A stretch of DNA of 64,000 bases from Oehlia diaphana (lineage: Eukaryota; Glomeromycota; Glomeromycetes; Glomerales; Glomeraceae). Shown here one piece after another: positions 21,235-31,178 of this stretch (the stretch's first letter is position 1; each line of letters begins with the position of its first letter). Under the pieces are notes generated by a model. It ran no database searches, had not been told where the DNA came from, and saw only the letters and a program-made list of their open reading frames with translations. A program made the translations under genes and the position numbers. The stretch spans positions 212,752 to 276,751 of the forward strand of contig QZLH01000005.1 in assembly GCA_003833135.1 (NCBI GenBank), read 5' to 3'.

Positions 21235-23100
21235 TCATTTGCTTATCTTAGCCAAACCCAACTTCTCACACACATTTCCACACTTATGATTCGCTAAGAA
21301 ACAAACTTCAATGCCTCTTTTTCCGAGATTTGTTCTCCCAAATCTTAAACGATTCTTGCAGTGTATTGCCGGATCTGTTAGCAAAAATTTATTAGAGAGC
21401 TCTACTCCTTGTAAGTCATAAACCACTAAATAACCTCCTGTATATTCGTATGTGAAATGTGCGAACGCTTCAAGGGTGGAATGATATTCTTTAATTACTC
21501 CTCTGTTTACGTTAAATCGTTTAAACAAACCATCGCGAAATTTCGGTTCTACTGCATAACATCGAACATCGGAACCATCTTTATAACGCAAAGCTTGCGA
21601 TTTGAGAAAATTCACCTTTTTCTTGATACCAATTTGTTTGGCAGCCAAGTTGAATTTTGCTGAAAGGAAGTGAGCAACAGTGGAAACTTCTATCATTTCG
21701 AGGTATCGTTCAAGAGAATTTGCTTTTTTTCCGAGGTCGATACATTCTTTTATAACAATTTCCTCAGTCTGCTCACGTGTGGCATCAAGAGCGTAATAAG
21801 CGTAACGTTCTGCTCCTGAAGAGAATGGTTTCGGGGCGAGTTTGTAAGAAAATTTTCGGAGAATTAAATTCGATTTATTTTTGAAATATTTTTTATTCTT
21901 GATGTCATCTAAAGTTTTCGGAGGAAGATAATGCAAAAGTTTTCCAGTATTGACCGGAAGCGTTTTCCAGTCAGGTACATTTTTATCCATTTCAAGTTCC
22001 CTTCGACTGCGTACATAAACATTTTCGTCTGTAATGCTGGTTAATGTGACAGAAGAAGTTATGGAAGAACAAACTGCCTCAAAGAGTTTCCTAGTTAATA
22101 CCTCTGGATCCTTACAATCGCTTTCAAAATTAAACACCGGAAATTCTCCAATTATATCACGGAATACATCGATCATTTTATCGGTTTGATTTGTAATCTT
22201 CCCAAAATAATAAAGAATTTCTTCTGATTGAAGGTTTTCTAACACGCCTTCTGCAGTTAAACCGTTTGGGTCACCATCTGGATAGCTATCAGATTTATTG
22301 GTGAAACGGCGACCGTGTGGCGGAGCGTCGCCCAAATGGAGAAGAATGCGTGTTCTGTGAGACCATTTCATCTTATTTGTAGCAGCATCAAGACCACCTA
22401 AGACGTCTTCGGGAGCATCACCACCACCTTTGGCTTTTACCTCGTCTGAGATGTAGCTTTTGAATTTTGAGTATGAGTCTGTGAAGTCTAAAATTTGTAT
22501 GCGATCAGAGTTGTCACAATGATCACGATAGCCGCAGAATCCGACCCAGAGTTTGATGTTAGGGTTTGTATTTTCCATATGACGGACCACCTGTAGGATA
22601 CAGTTCTTTGCAGCATTGATATATTTTGCCATGGAACCCGTGCAATCCAACACGAAGCATAGGTCGACTTGCATCGAGTTCTTTATATTTTGAATTGCTT
22701 TGAATATAATTTCTTCTCGTAAAATTATCGTCTCAGCTTCTAATGAATCATCAGAGTTAACGGAGTCAACAGAGTCGGTGATAGAACTATTTTTACTCGC
22801 ATAACGACTGTCACCAGCCTCATCCGCATAGCGCTCAAGACACTCTTTTGCGAGTTTCTCAGTCCCCAATTCGGATATTAGTGTCTCAGAAATGGTGCCA
22901 GTTTCTGTTACAGAAATCCCACAAAGAGAGTAACTTTTGTCAGAAGAATCTAAAGAGCTGATACTTCGATTATGTAGGCAAGGTTTTCCGATATCGAGCT
23001 CAGTATCTGAGTCCGTTTTATCCATTTCGTTAGAAGTAATAATATTAGAAGAGGAAAATTGGGAATATAAGGAATTAAGAAAATTATTTATGACAGACAT
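21235..23100 (-). CDS. vWA domain-alpha-kinase fusion protein (621 aa)
   Basis: Predicted atypical Ser/Thr kinase, second member of the local family. An acidic, Ser-rich N-terminal region (1-140, with SYSLCGIS at 56-63 and ERYADEAGDSRY at 89-100) is shared with the paralog at 24470 but absent from the 3981 gene. The vWA domain is at about 145-345 with the MIDAS-type DCTGS at 152-156. The alpha-kinase domain is at about 412-616: IVIKE with Lys451, TDPAIH with Asp576, the GRTNLGKRG loop, and zinc ligands in HKCGNVC (605-611). All key residues are present, so activity is plausible. Single exon. It is in tandem with 24470, same strand, 1.4 kb apart, and the 5' flanks of the two genes are similar over about 140 bp. 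Substrate unknown. Confidence 0.9.
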   Translation of the reverse strand: MSVINNFLNSLYSQFSSSNIITSNEMDKTDSDTELDIGKPCLHNRSISSLDSSDKSYSLCGISVTETGTISETLISELGTEKLAKECLERYADEAGDSRYASKNSSITDSVDSVNSDDSLEAETIILREEIIFKAIQNIKNSMQVDLCFVLDCTGSMAKYINAAKNCILQVVRHMENTNPNIKLWVGFCGYRDHCDNSDRIQILDFTDSYSKFKSYISDEVKAKGGGDAPEDVLGGLDAATNKMKWSHRTRILLHLGDAPPHGRRFTNKSDSYPDGDPNGLTAEGVLENLQSEEILYYFGKITNQTDKMIDVFRDIIGEFPVFNFESDCKDPEVLTRKLFEAVCSSITSSVTLTSITDENVYVRSRRELEMDKNVPDWKTLPVNTGKLLHYLPPKTLDDIKNKKYFKNKSNLILRKFSYKLAPKPFSSGAERYAYYALDATREQTEEIVIKECIDLGKKANSLERYLEMIEVSTVAHFLSAKFNLAAKQIGIKKKVNFLKSQALRYKDGSDVRCYAVEPKFRDGLFKRFNVNRGVIKEYHSTLEAFAHFTYEYTGGYLVVYDLQGVELSNKFLLTDPAIHCKNRLRFGRTNLGKRGIEVCFLANHKCGNVCEKLGLAKISK

Positions 23101-23159
23101 TCTGTCATATTGAGTGTATACAATTTTATGTGAAACAAGTTTAATGTGAGGATTGGATC

Positions 23160-23304
23160 TTATTTATGGCGTTTTGCGCATATACTGTACTTATTCCAAT
23201 TCGAGAAACAATAACACCTAAATGTTATATCTCTCTTTGTTTTTTTGCACAACGAAATGATATTCATTAACTTGCCTTTTTTTATCAAATTTATCTTAAA
23301 ATGG
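23160..23304 (-). promoter_or_regulatory. Conserved upstream region of kinase 21235
   Basis: Words in the same order occur before the kinase at 24470 (26449-26585): TTTATGGCGT, a CAAT-CG-GAAACAATAA block, TTTTGCACAAC, and CCTTTTTT-A-CAAATTTATCTTAA-ATGG (plus-strand reading, small differences allowed). This could be a retained promoter or simply the extent of the gene duplication. Confidence 0.5.
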
Positions 23305-24469
23305 ATTAATGTCAAAAAGAATTTGGGGGCTTTACAATATTAATTGGTTAAAACCAACAAGATGATTGTTTTATTTCCTAAACTAATTTTAATATTTTGT
23401 GCATTTATTGTATTTTTATACAATAAAATATTTCTTTTGATTGTAAACCTATATTCTGCTAGGAAATGTACATTTAGTCATTTAATGTATTCATTTGGCG
23501 GAATTGACAAAAATTTTATTTGGGAGAATTTCGGCTCGAATTAATAAATTTCCGATACATTTTTGAAGAGGTCAAGTTAATCATCTCGTAATAAATCAAT
23601 GCTATAATATCTATTTTTTTTTTCTTTTGAATGGTCCATGCAATTCGTCGAAACTCCAAATAAAACGGTTTCATAATAATTTCAAATAGTAAAATCAATT
23701 TCATTTGAACAATTTGCTAGGGTAAATGTATCGATATTGATAATGACGTATATATTTTCACGATATTACGTGTACGTTAAATGGTAAACATGCAGAATGA
23801 CAAAATCAATACAAATCTACTGTTTTTGATTAAGATTGACTGTAGATTAGTTTTAATTATAATATCAACAAATTAATAAACAATTTTTTGTTTTTTCAAT
23901 ATTTCTCATGTAGACTTTTATATATCTTTTCATAAAGAGAAAAAAAAAGAACTAGTTGAAAATCTTAATTCTTATCGAATAATTGTCATTTTTTAACCGA
24001 TTAAAAAAATAATCTTTAACTGGCTAAAGAAATTTTCCCTTCAAATTAATTCAATTTAAAATGTATGGCAGAAAAATGAAATGCTAGTTTAGCAGACCTT
24101 ATTGTGAATTTTTTTTTTTAATACGATAGCTTGTGTTAGCTATTAACTATTGGGTGGTTTGAATTACTGCTATATGTAATTTTGCCCAGCATTATTTTTA
24201 AGGAACTAACTCATGAAATTTTTAAATTACGTATATAAATAGATTCAAAAAAATTTTTTACTATAGAAATTTTTATACATAACTATGTGCTATTATCTTA
24301 GCACTGTACGGGATATTATATACTAGATCTTTTTTAATTTCAATTTCATATAATAATGGTATAATGGTATTGCTCGTATTGACGGAATACCCACGTCCAC
24401 ATAAATACTGTACATGTGATTTAAAATATATAAAAATTTTATAGAATATACAACATGCCGAATCTAACT
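23305..24469. other. Intergenic region between the tandem kinase genes
   Basis: AT-rich, without a supported gene. Short open frames at 23344-23544 and 23516-23704 are hydrophobic or low complexity and overlap each other, so I reject them. Confidence 0.55.
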
Positions 24470-26368
24470 TCAGTCACCTATCTTAACCAAACCCAACTTT
24501 TCACACACTTTGCCACACTTGTGATTTGCTAAGAAACACTCCTTGATACCCCTTTCTCCGAGATTTGTTTTTCCAAACCTTAATCTATCTTCACAATGTA
24601 TTGCTGGGTCTGTTAGCAAGAACTGACCGTCAATCTCAATTCCTTGTAGATCATAAACCACTAAATAACCTTTTGTTTGTTCGTATGTAAAATGAGCGAA
24701 TGCTTCAAGAGTGGAATGGTATTCCTTAATAATTCCATTATTTATGTTAAACCGTTTAAATTTATCTTGAAACATCGGTTCTATGGTGTAGCATTTAATA
24801 TTGGAACCTTCTTTGTCACCTTCGCCGTCTTTAACTTCACCTCCGTCTTTAACTTCACCTCCGTCTTTAACTTCACCGCCGTCTTTATGACGCAAAGCTT
24901 GCGGTTTGAGGAAATTCACCTTCTTCTTGATATCAAGTTGTCTAGTGGTTGCATTAAATTGCTTTGAGAGAAAATAGGCAATGGTTGAAGTTTCTATCAT
25001 CTCAAGATATCGTTCAAGGGAGTTTGCTTTTTTCCCAATTTCAACACATTCTTTTATAACAATTTCCTCAGCCGGCTCACGAGTAAGATTGAGAGCATAA
25101 TAAGCGTATCTTTCAGAACCCGAAGAGAATGGTTTCGGAGCGCGTTTGTAAGTAAATTTCTTAATAACGAGATTCGGTTTAGTAAAGTAATATGAGTTCT
25201 TAATATCAGCTAGAGTTTTTGGGAAACGATAATGCAAAAGTTTTCCAGTTTCGGTTGGGAGAGTGTCCCATTCAGGTTTTTGTGTGTCTTTCTCAAGATT
25301 CTTCCGCTTGCGTCTGTAAACATTTTCCGCCTCGGAACTTGTCAATATTACGGAGGAGGTTATAGATGAGCAGACAGCCTCAAAAAGTTTTGTAGTTAAT
25401 GCCTTTGGATCCTCACCATCCACATTGAGATCAAATATCAGGAATTCACCAATTATATCACGGAATACATCGATCATTTTATCGGTTAGATATGTAATCT
25501 TCCCGAAATAATAAAGAATTTCTTCGGATTGAAGTTTTTCTAACACACTTTCAGCGGTTAAGCCATTTGGATCACCATCTGGATAGGTATCGCGTGCACT
25601 TGTAAAACGGCGACCGTGTGGTGGTGCGTCACCTAAGTGGAGAAGAACACGAGTTCTGTGGGTCCATTTCATTTTATCAATGGCAGCATTGAGACCGCCT
25701 AAGACGTCTTCTGGTGCATCACCACCTCCTGTGGCTTTTACCTTGTCTGAGAGATAGCTTTTGAATATTGAGTATGAGTCAGTGAAGTCTAATATTTGTA
25801 TGCGGTCAGAGCCATCACAATGATCACGGTAGCCGCAGAATCCGACCCAGAGTTTGATGGTAGGGTTTATTTGTTCCATGTGTTCCACCACTTGTTGAAT
25901 ACAGTTCTTTGCAGCATTGATATATCTTGACATGGAACCAGTGCAGTCCAACACAAAACATAAGTCAACTTGTAGAGATTTTTTGATAGTGTTAAGTGTT
26001 TCTGATATAGCCTCTTCTCGTAAAGTTGTTACATCAGCCTCTTTTTTGCTTACGGGATCAACAGAGTCAGTACTAAAATTTTCTTTGCTCTTGCTCTTGC
26101 TCTTGCTCTTGTAACGATCATCACCGGCTTCATAAGCATAACGTTCAATTCTTTTGACTTTGTGAACACTCAATTCAGATAGTAATGTTTCGGAAGTGAT
26201 TGTAGATTTTTGGGAAAGTCCACAAAGGGAATAGCTACTTCCTACAGTTGATTCGGATTCGACGGTATGACGAACGTGGTCTGGACTTTTCAAATCAATC
26301 TCAGTATCACCTTGCTCTTCCTTATTGAGCTCTACTTCCGAGTCTGTTTCCGAGCATATTTTACTCAT
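24470..26368 (-). CDS. vWA domain-alpha-kinase fusion protein with in-frame repeat (632 aa)
   Basis: Predicted atypical Ser/Thr kinase, third intact member and close paralog of 21235. The N-terminal 130 residues are acidic, with a KSKSKSKSK tract at 87-95. The vWA domain is at about 135-340 with the MIDAS-type DCTGS at 141-145. The alpha-kinase domain is at about 400-628: IVIKE with Lys439, TDPAIH with Asp587, a GKTNLGERG loop, zinc ligands in HKCGKVC. Inside the kinase domain, residues 495-516 repeat KDGGEV three times plus KDGEGD; the paralogs have a single short KDG-like or unrelated loop here. The loop lies between the N- and C-lobe segments and should be tolerated, since the flanking motifs are intact. 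Single exon. A fourth, broken copy lies directly upstream on the same strand. Confidence 0.9.
   Translation of the reverse strand: MSKICSETDSEVELNKEEQGDTEIDLKSPDHVRHTVESESTVGSSYSLCGLSQKSTITSETLLSELSVHKVKRIERYAYEAGDDRYKSKSKSKSKENFSTDSVDPVSKKEADVTTLREEAISETLNTIKKSLQVDLCFVLDCTGSMSRYINAAKNCIQQVVEHMEQINPTIKLWVGFCGYRDHCDGSDRIQILDFTDSYSIFKSYLSDKVKATGGGDAPEDVLGGLNAAIDKMKWTHRTRVLLHLGDAPPHGRRFTSARDTYPDGDPNGLTAESVLEKLQSEEILYYFGKITYLTDKMIDVFRDIIGEFLIFDLNVDGEDPKALTTKLFEAVCSSITSSVILTSSEAENVYRRKRKNLEKDTQKPEWDTLPTETGKLLHYRFPKTLADIKNSYYFTKPNLVIKKFTYKRAPKPFSSGSERYAYYALNLTREPAEEIVIKECVEIGKKANSLERYLEMIETSTIAYFLSKQFNATTRQLDIKKKVNFLKPQALRHKDGGEVKDGGEVKDGGEVKDGEGDKEGSNIKCYTIEPMFQDKFKRFNINNGIIKEYHSTLEAFAHFTYEQTKGYLVVYDLQGIEIDGQFLLTDPAIHCEDRLRFGKTNLGERGIKECFLANHKCGKVCEKLGLVKIGD
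24821..24886 (-). repeat. 18-bp in-frame tandem repeat in the kinase domain
   Basis: About 3.5 copies of an 18-bp unit encoding KDGGEV. The DNA copies are almost identical, so the expansion is recent relative to the kinase paralogs. Confidence 0.9.
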
Positions 26369-26448
26369 TTTGTTAGATCGTTATTATGAGAAAGAAAATT
26401 TAGAATTAAAGGAACTCATAAAATACTGTAATTTATAACTGTGTATGC

Positions 26449-26585
26449 TTTATGGCGTCATGTGCTCATATCAATTTCCAATCCGGGAAACAATAAATTT
26501 CAATGTTAAATCTCATCTAAATTTTGCACAACATATCAAAATGTAAGCCAATATACCTTTTTTCACCAAATTTATCTTAATATGG
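26449..26585 (-). promoter_or_regulatory. Conserved upstream region of kinase 24470
   Basis: Partner of the block at 23160-23304, with the same four conserved words in the same order and similar spacing. Located about 80-215 bp before the ATG, compared with 60-205 bp for the 21235 gene. Confidence 0.5.
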
Positions 26586-26884
26586 TTACGTGAAGGGTAA
26601 GAAAGTTTCATTCAAAAGAATCGATTGTAATTATTGGAAACTTTATAGTATGGTGTTACTAAATGTCGTTCACTCATTCGGCTAACTTAAAATCAGGATA
26701 AATCGGTTGATTTCTTAAAAAGTCCTAAATTTGTTTTAATACTTAACATTTTTTGCAGAAAGATAAGAAATATTATGTTTAGTGCACGTGCTGACTAGAA
26801 GGATTACATGATAATTTTGTATCACGTATAACGTATTACTGATAAAAAGATGGTTGAAGAGACACTCAAATTAAACTTCTTTCC

Positions 26885-27425
26885 TTAAAAGAGGTAGTAG
26901 ACGATGGGTAAATGTTTTTATCTAAGAGAATTTAATTTTCAATGAATTTTTATCTCAGCCGGCTTGCGGATCAGCGTACCGTTTTGCACACGAGAAAAAT
27001 ACCTTTGGGGCAACGTTTGTTTATGCATTTCTAGAAAAAAAAAGATTGTTTAATGGAGTAATCCGGGTTTTAACACCATCTAGAATCTTCAAGAAAATAA
27101 AAAGGTTTCGTAGTTAATGTCTTCAGGTCCTTCTTACTCAATGTTGACATAAACATTGGAATTCTCCGAAATATAAAAGAATTCTGCTGATCAAATCCTT
27201 CTCGTTTATATAGATCTATCAAACTATTAGGATAGCAATACATAACTGTAGTAATCGATAGATGTTAAGATTCCACCTATGGATGGATAAATAAAAGATG
27301 GAATAGCCCACAAGGAATATTGAAAAATATACTGTATGCGATACGTGTAAACAGATGCCAATATCGAACCAAACTAATAAACAATACATGTATAAACAGT
27401 ACAATGCACACAAAGAATAAGAAAT
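26885..27425 (-). pseudogene. Relic of a fourth vWA-alpha-kinase gene
   Basis: Nucleotide similarity to the 24470 gene runs in the same order and strand but with many gaps. CTCAGCCGGCT at about 26955 corresponds to 25075. AGCGTACC...GAGAAAAATACCTTTGGGGC corresponds to the PFSSG.ERYAY segment. GTAGTTAATGTCTTCAGGTCC (about 27110) corresponds to 25393-25412. ATCGATAGATGTTAAGATTCC corresponds to the GGLNAAIDK segment, and CAGTACAATGCACACAAAGAATAAG to the MIDAS (LDCTGS) codons. Large deletions shorten about 1.9 kb to about 0.55 kb. No open frame remains. The call rests on by-eye alignment. Confidence 0.6.
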
Positions 27426-29057
27426 ATCTTAACCAAATAAATATTTGTAATTAAATTTTGGATCAAGTTTCAGTAAAATTATTTTAATGATGACTATAAT
27501 ATACATTTATATTATTACCTAATGTAACAACGTAAACGCTGACCATATATACATTTCACATATTTAAATATATGCTTAATCTACTTGGTAAATAATAAAG
27601 TTATCTGGGTATATGAATTATATAATTTTAATTAAATTTAGATATATTTTATTGTCTTTAGGAATTCGGATTTTGCTACCTTAATTTAATAAATTTCAAT
27701 TTACACTCTATTGTCTCAGGATAAATACTAACATTTATACTATTTTCCGATACTATTGGACAAAAACCAACAAGGAAGGACTGCTTCTAGCAAGAAAATC
27801 TAGCGTAGGAGACAGTTGTCAAGAAAATTGGCCAAAGACTTGACTAATGACGACAGCTAATATGGAAAAAAATTGTATCGAATTTACGGTTAAAATCCTA
27901 TATGTAGGGTTCAACTCCAAAAGCGTTACCTTGCTAGACAAACCTAAACGCTCGGTAAACGTATAAAATTTGCAGTAATACCGATAATGATTTGAATGAA
28001 CATCAGCATCTAGGTGATATGTTTTTAAAAAAAAATAAAAAGAAAATATCATTTATCGAATCTTCGTGAAAAGGGAAGAAATGTCAGAATTTCAAGGAAC
28101 TTAAAAAGCATTTTATAAATTAATAACATCTGTTCATTAAATTTCAAATTATGATTCGAACAGTTACCATTTAAAGTGCTTATTTATATTTTTATTAATT
28201 TTCAATACATTTCACGATTGGTTAGTCAAAGACTTTCTTCGTTTGTAATATTGTACATTGCGTTCTTTTATTCCTTTGTCGTTACGGAACAATTTTTTCG
28301 GGCATGAATTTTCCTCCTTGGATGATATTCTGATACGGATTATAGCAATTCTAGGGTTTAGTTGCATGTTTGCATGTTAATATATTATTTTGACGGTGAT
28401 ATGGCGCAGTAAAAATGACCAATCATTGAAAATTTCCGTAAAAACCCAAACTTAAATCGATAGAACAATAGGGTTCATTATACTTCCTTCTATTTGAGTT
28501 CAACGTTACATCAATGATGCATAATGTATGCAATAATTACAACAATAATACGGCGTCACGTGTTACATAAAATTATTATAATTCCGATAAAATAAAATGT
28601 AAGAACAGACAGACAACAAACGAATGGTTTTCTTTACAATTCGCAGGTAGACGATCGTTTTTTCTGTAAACCAGCCCAATCGTTGTTCTGCTTTCGCTCG
28701 TTTATTAAATTTGTAATCAAAATTACCGTGCGATCGGATTTTTTATTTAATCCATTGTTTTATATACTATAATAAAAGAATATAAAAAGATAGCGGACTA
28801 TTAACGAATGTCCCACTTTTAGTTTCGTGCTACTATGCAGGCGCAGTTTTGAATATTCGTCAAAATGTAATTGTTTAATTCAAATTATTACAATCAGCCG
28901 CATTTATTTACCAGAATATGAACAAGTTTTCCATTGTTTATATAAAAAAATATATAAATTTTTTTTTTCGGTATTTTCGTTCTCGTCGTTTATAAATTTT
29001 ATCTTTTTATTTTCTTCCAAAAATATTCCTTTTTTTAATCTATATTAATTAAAAACA
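27426..29057. other. Intergenic region, no supported gene
   Basis: AT-rich. A minus-strand frame of 77 codons at 27819-28052 is not recognisable and has a low-complexity start. No RNA genes were seen. The 3' end is the leader of the F-box gene at 29058. Confidence 0.5.
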
Positions 29058-30356
29058 ATGCGATATTTTCTAAATATAATTGTTGGTCTTTTAAATAGAC
29101 CTGAAAAGGTCACACTGCCAACATTACCGCCTGAAATAATGCAACAAATACTTAAATATGTACAAGAAACTAGTTCTTTGCATTCATCGCTTTTAGTGAA
29201 TAGATATTGGTGTCAGAATGTTGTCCCACTTTTATGGAATAATCCATTTAAACAACTTCCGAAACGAAACAGTCATAGGTTAATTCGTACATACTTATTA
29301 TGTTTGAACAAAGAAGAAAATTTTTTACTGGACTTTAATTTAAAACCATATTTAAACGTAATGAATCTTATTCCAAGAAGAACTCTTTTCGAATATCCAT
29401 TCTTTTTAAATGAAATCTCATTTAAAGATTTAGAAAGAGTTGTTTCTTCGACGGTACTTAAATGGTGTGATAGGGAAACAAAACAAGAGCATAAACCAAT
29501 TATGGCACAAATCGTTATTTCGATATTATTTCAATTATTTACTAGAATGTCAACAAATTTAAGAAGTATCATTTTAAATAATGATTTTGATACTCCTGAA
29601 TTGGTTGCATTTACAAATTTTAATATATTATTATCACAATTAAGAAAACTTAAAGTTTTATTTACACCTTTATCACAAAACATTATTCAACTTTTAGATA
29701 TTATTTCATCAAATTGCAAGGATCTTCGTTGTTTAGATTTTAGATTAAGTTCCTTGAATTACACCCCTGAACTCATTCAATTAATTTCAACAATAATTAA
29801 ATCTCAGAATTATATTAATGAATTTACGATCGCAAATATATCAAATGGTTCAGATCCTATCTTTTCTTCTTTACATTCTCATAAAAAATCCTTAAAATCT
29901 TTAAAAATTATTCACACTCAACTTACTGAACCTTCCATTAACATCATAAATCAATTTAATAAATTACATACACTTTGTTTATGTTTTTGTGGAGGTTTAT
30001 CAATTTCTATTATGAAATGTAATTTTCCTCTCTTAAGGAATTTACATTTATCTTATTTATATTATCCTTCTGATATTACTACAAAAATAATTGAAAAATA
30101 TGGTAAATCCTTAAACCAAATTGGTTTTAATTTCACAGATTTTGAAGTTATTACTAGTAATAATAATAAGATTTTGTCTTTATGCCCCAATATTACTGAA
30201 TTATCTGTATCATTTTATGCAAAACAAGCTAATCTTGATCATGATTTTGTTGATAATGAAATGATAAAATGGCATCAAAAGATAGATGAATTATATACTT
30301 CAAGAAAATTGAATATATTTAGTCTTGATAATTCTAAGGAATGTTATTATTATTAG
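29058..30356 (+). CDS. F-box protein, subfamily 2 (432 aa)
   Basis: Predicted SCF substrate receptor. After a hydrophobic N-terminus (MRYFLNIIVGLL), the F-box is at residues 20-65 (TLPTLPPEIMQQIL ... LHSSLLVNRYWCQNVVPLLWNNPFKQL). A conserved LFEYPFFLNEISFKDLE block follows, then LRR-like segments (LRCLDFRL, INEFTIANI, LKSLKIIHTQL, LHTLCLCFCGGL, LRNLHLSYLY) and a short C-terminal tail ending in a Tyr run. Single exon, ATG at 29058 in AAAACAATGCG context. Closest local relatives are the genes at 17560 and 14719. Target unknown. Confidence 0.85.
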   Translation: MRYFLNIIVGLLNRPEKVTLPTLPPEIMQQILKYVQETSSLHSSLLVNRYWCQNVVPLLWNNPFKQLPKRNSHRLIRTYLLCLNKEENFLLDFNLKPYLNVMNLIPRRTLFEYPFFLNEISFKDLERVVSSTVLKWCDRETKQEHKPIMAQIVISILFQLFTRMSTNLRSIILNNDFDTPELVAFTNFNILLSQLRKLKVLFTPLSQNIIQLLDIISSNCKDLRCLDFRLSSLNYTPELIQLISTIIKSQNYINEFTIANISNGSDPIFSSLHSHKKSLKSLKIIHTQLTEPSINIINQFNKLHTLCLCFCGGLSISIMKCNFPLLRNLHLSYLYYPSDITTKIIEKYGKSLNQIGFNFTDFEVITSNNNKILSLCPNITELSVSFYAKQANLDHDFVDNEMIKWHQKIDELYTSRKLNIFSLDNSKECYYY

Positions 30357-31178
30357 TAATATTTCATTTGGAATTGTACTTTTTTTTTTGTATATTAGAG
30401 TATATATATAAGGTTAGAAATTTGTATTTTTTTTTTTTTTTTGTTTATTTTTTTTTTTCAAAAAATAAATTGTATGTAGTGTATAGTTGGAATTCTTTTA
30501 TATATAGTTTTATAATAATAAAAGTTATAAAAATAAGTTATTCTTTGTAGAGTTTTATATAAATATTTGGGAATTATGTTTTGGTGTAGAGAAATGATTT
30601 ACGTTCTATTCAAATTTAGAGACACATTCTTTGGTAACGCAGAGAAATCTTTTCATTCAAAAGATTCTATAAAGTATCTATTTGAATTGTAAAGGCAAGT
30701 ACGCGAAAAAATCAAAACCAATTTTCTACCAACTTTTTTTACCGTTTGGAAATATGCATATCCGTTACTGGAACGCATACATCGTTGAGTATTTAAAAAT
30801 ATTTTTTTTTTAACGAACTTTATGGATAGATCACGTGTAGGCAGAATTCAAGAAACGCGTAGAAATAAACGTTTTCATATGGACCAACTCATCGGAGATT
30901 TTAAATTATTGAAGACGTTAATAAAGTATTAGATATATCAAATCGTAGATTTTATAATTTTTCTTTAATTAGTATTAGATATCTTTTCTAAGAAAAACTT
31001 TTTGGATTAGTCTTATCCACTATTTATCGTCCAATAAAAATAGTGAGCCAACTTTATTGCCCTAAAGATAGGTTTATCTGTTATTGTTTAAGACAATCAA
31101 TTTATCCATATTTGGAACGATAAATGTAGGGTTTAAAAATAAAGTAACAAATTTGATCATCATACCTTCTTTCTCGTC
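30357..31178. other. Intergenic region between F-box gene and GCP5
   Basis: T-rich 3' flank of the F-box gene, then AT-rich sequence. Around 30917-31130 a broken frame (DVNKVLDISNRRFYNF..., one stop) might be a gene remnant, but I cannot assign it. Confidence 0.45.

Noticed and set aside
24677..24967. Plus-strand frame rich in NFTSVF repeats
   Set aside because: Antisense shadow of the KDGGEV repeat in the kinase gene.
27219..27413. 64-codon minus-strand frame
   Set aside because: Falls inside the kinase relic in a frame unrelated to the kinase; Cys/Tyr-rich chance translation.
27819..28052. 77-codon minus-strand frame
   Set aside because: Unrecognised sequence with an A-run start; no supporting evidence.
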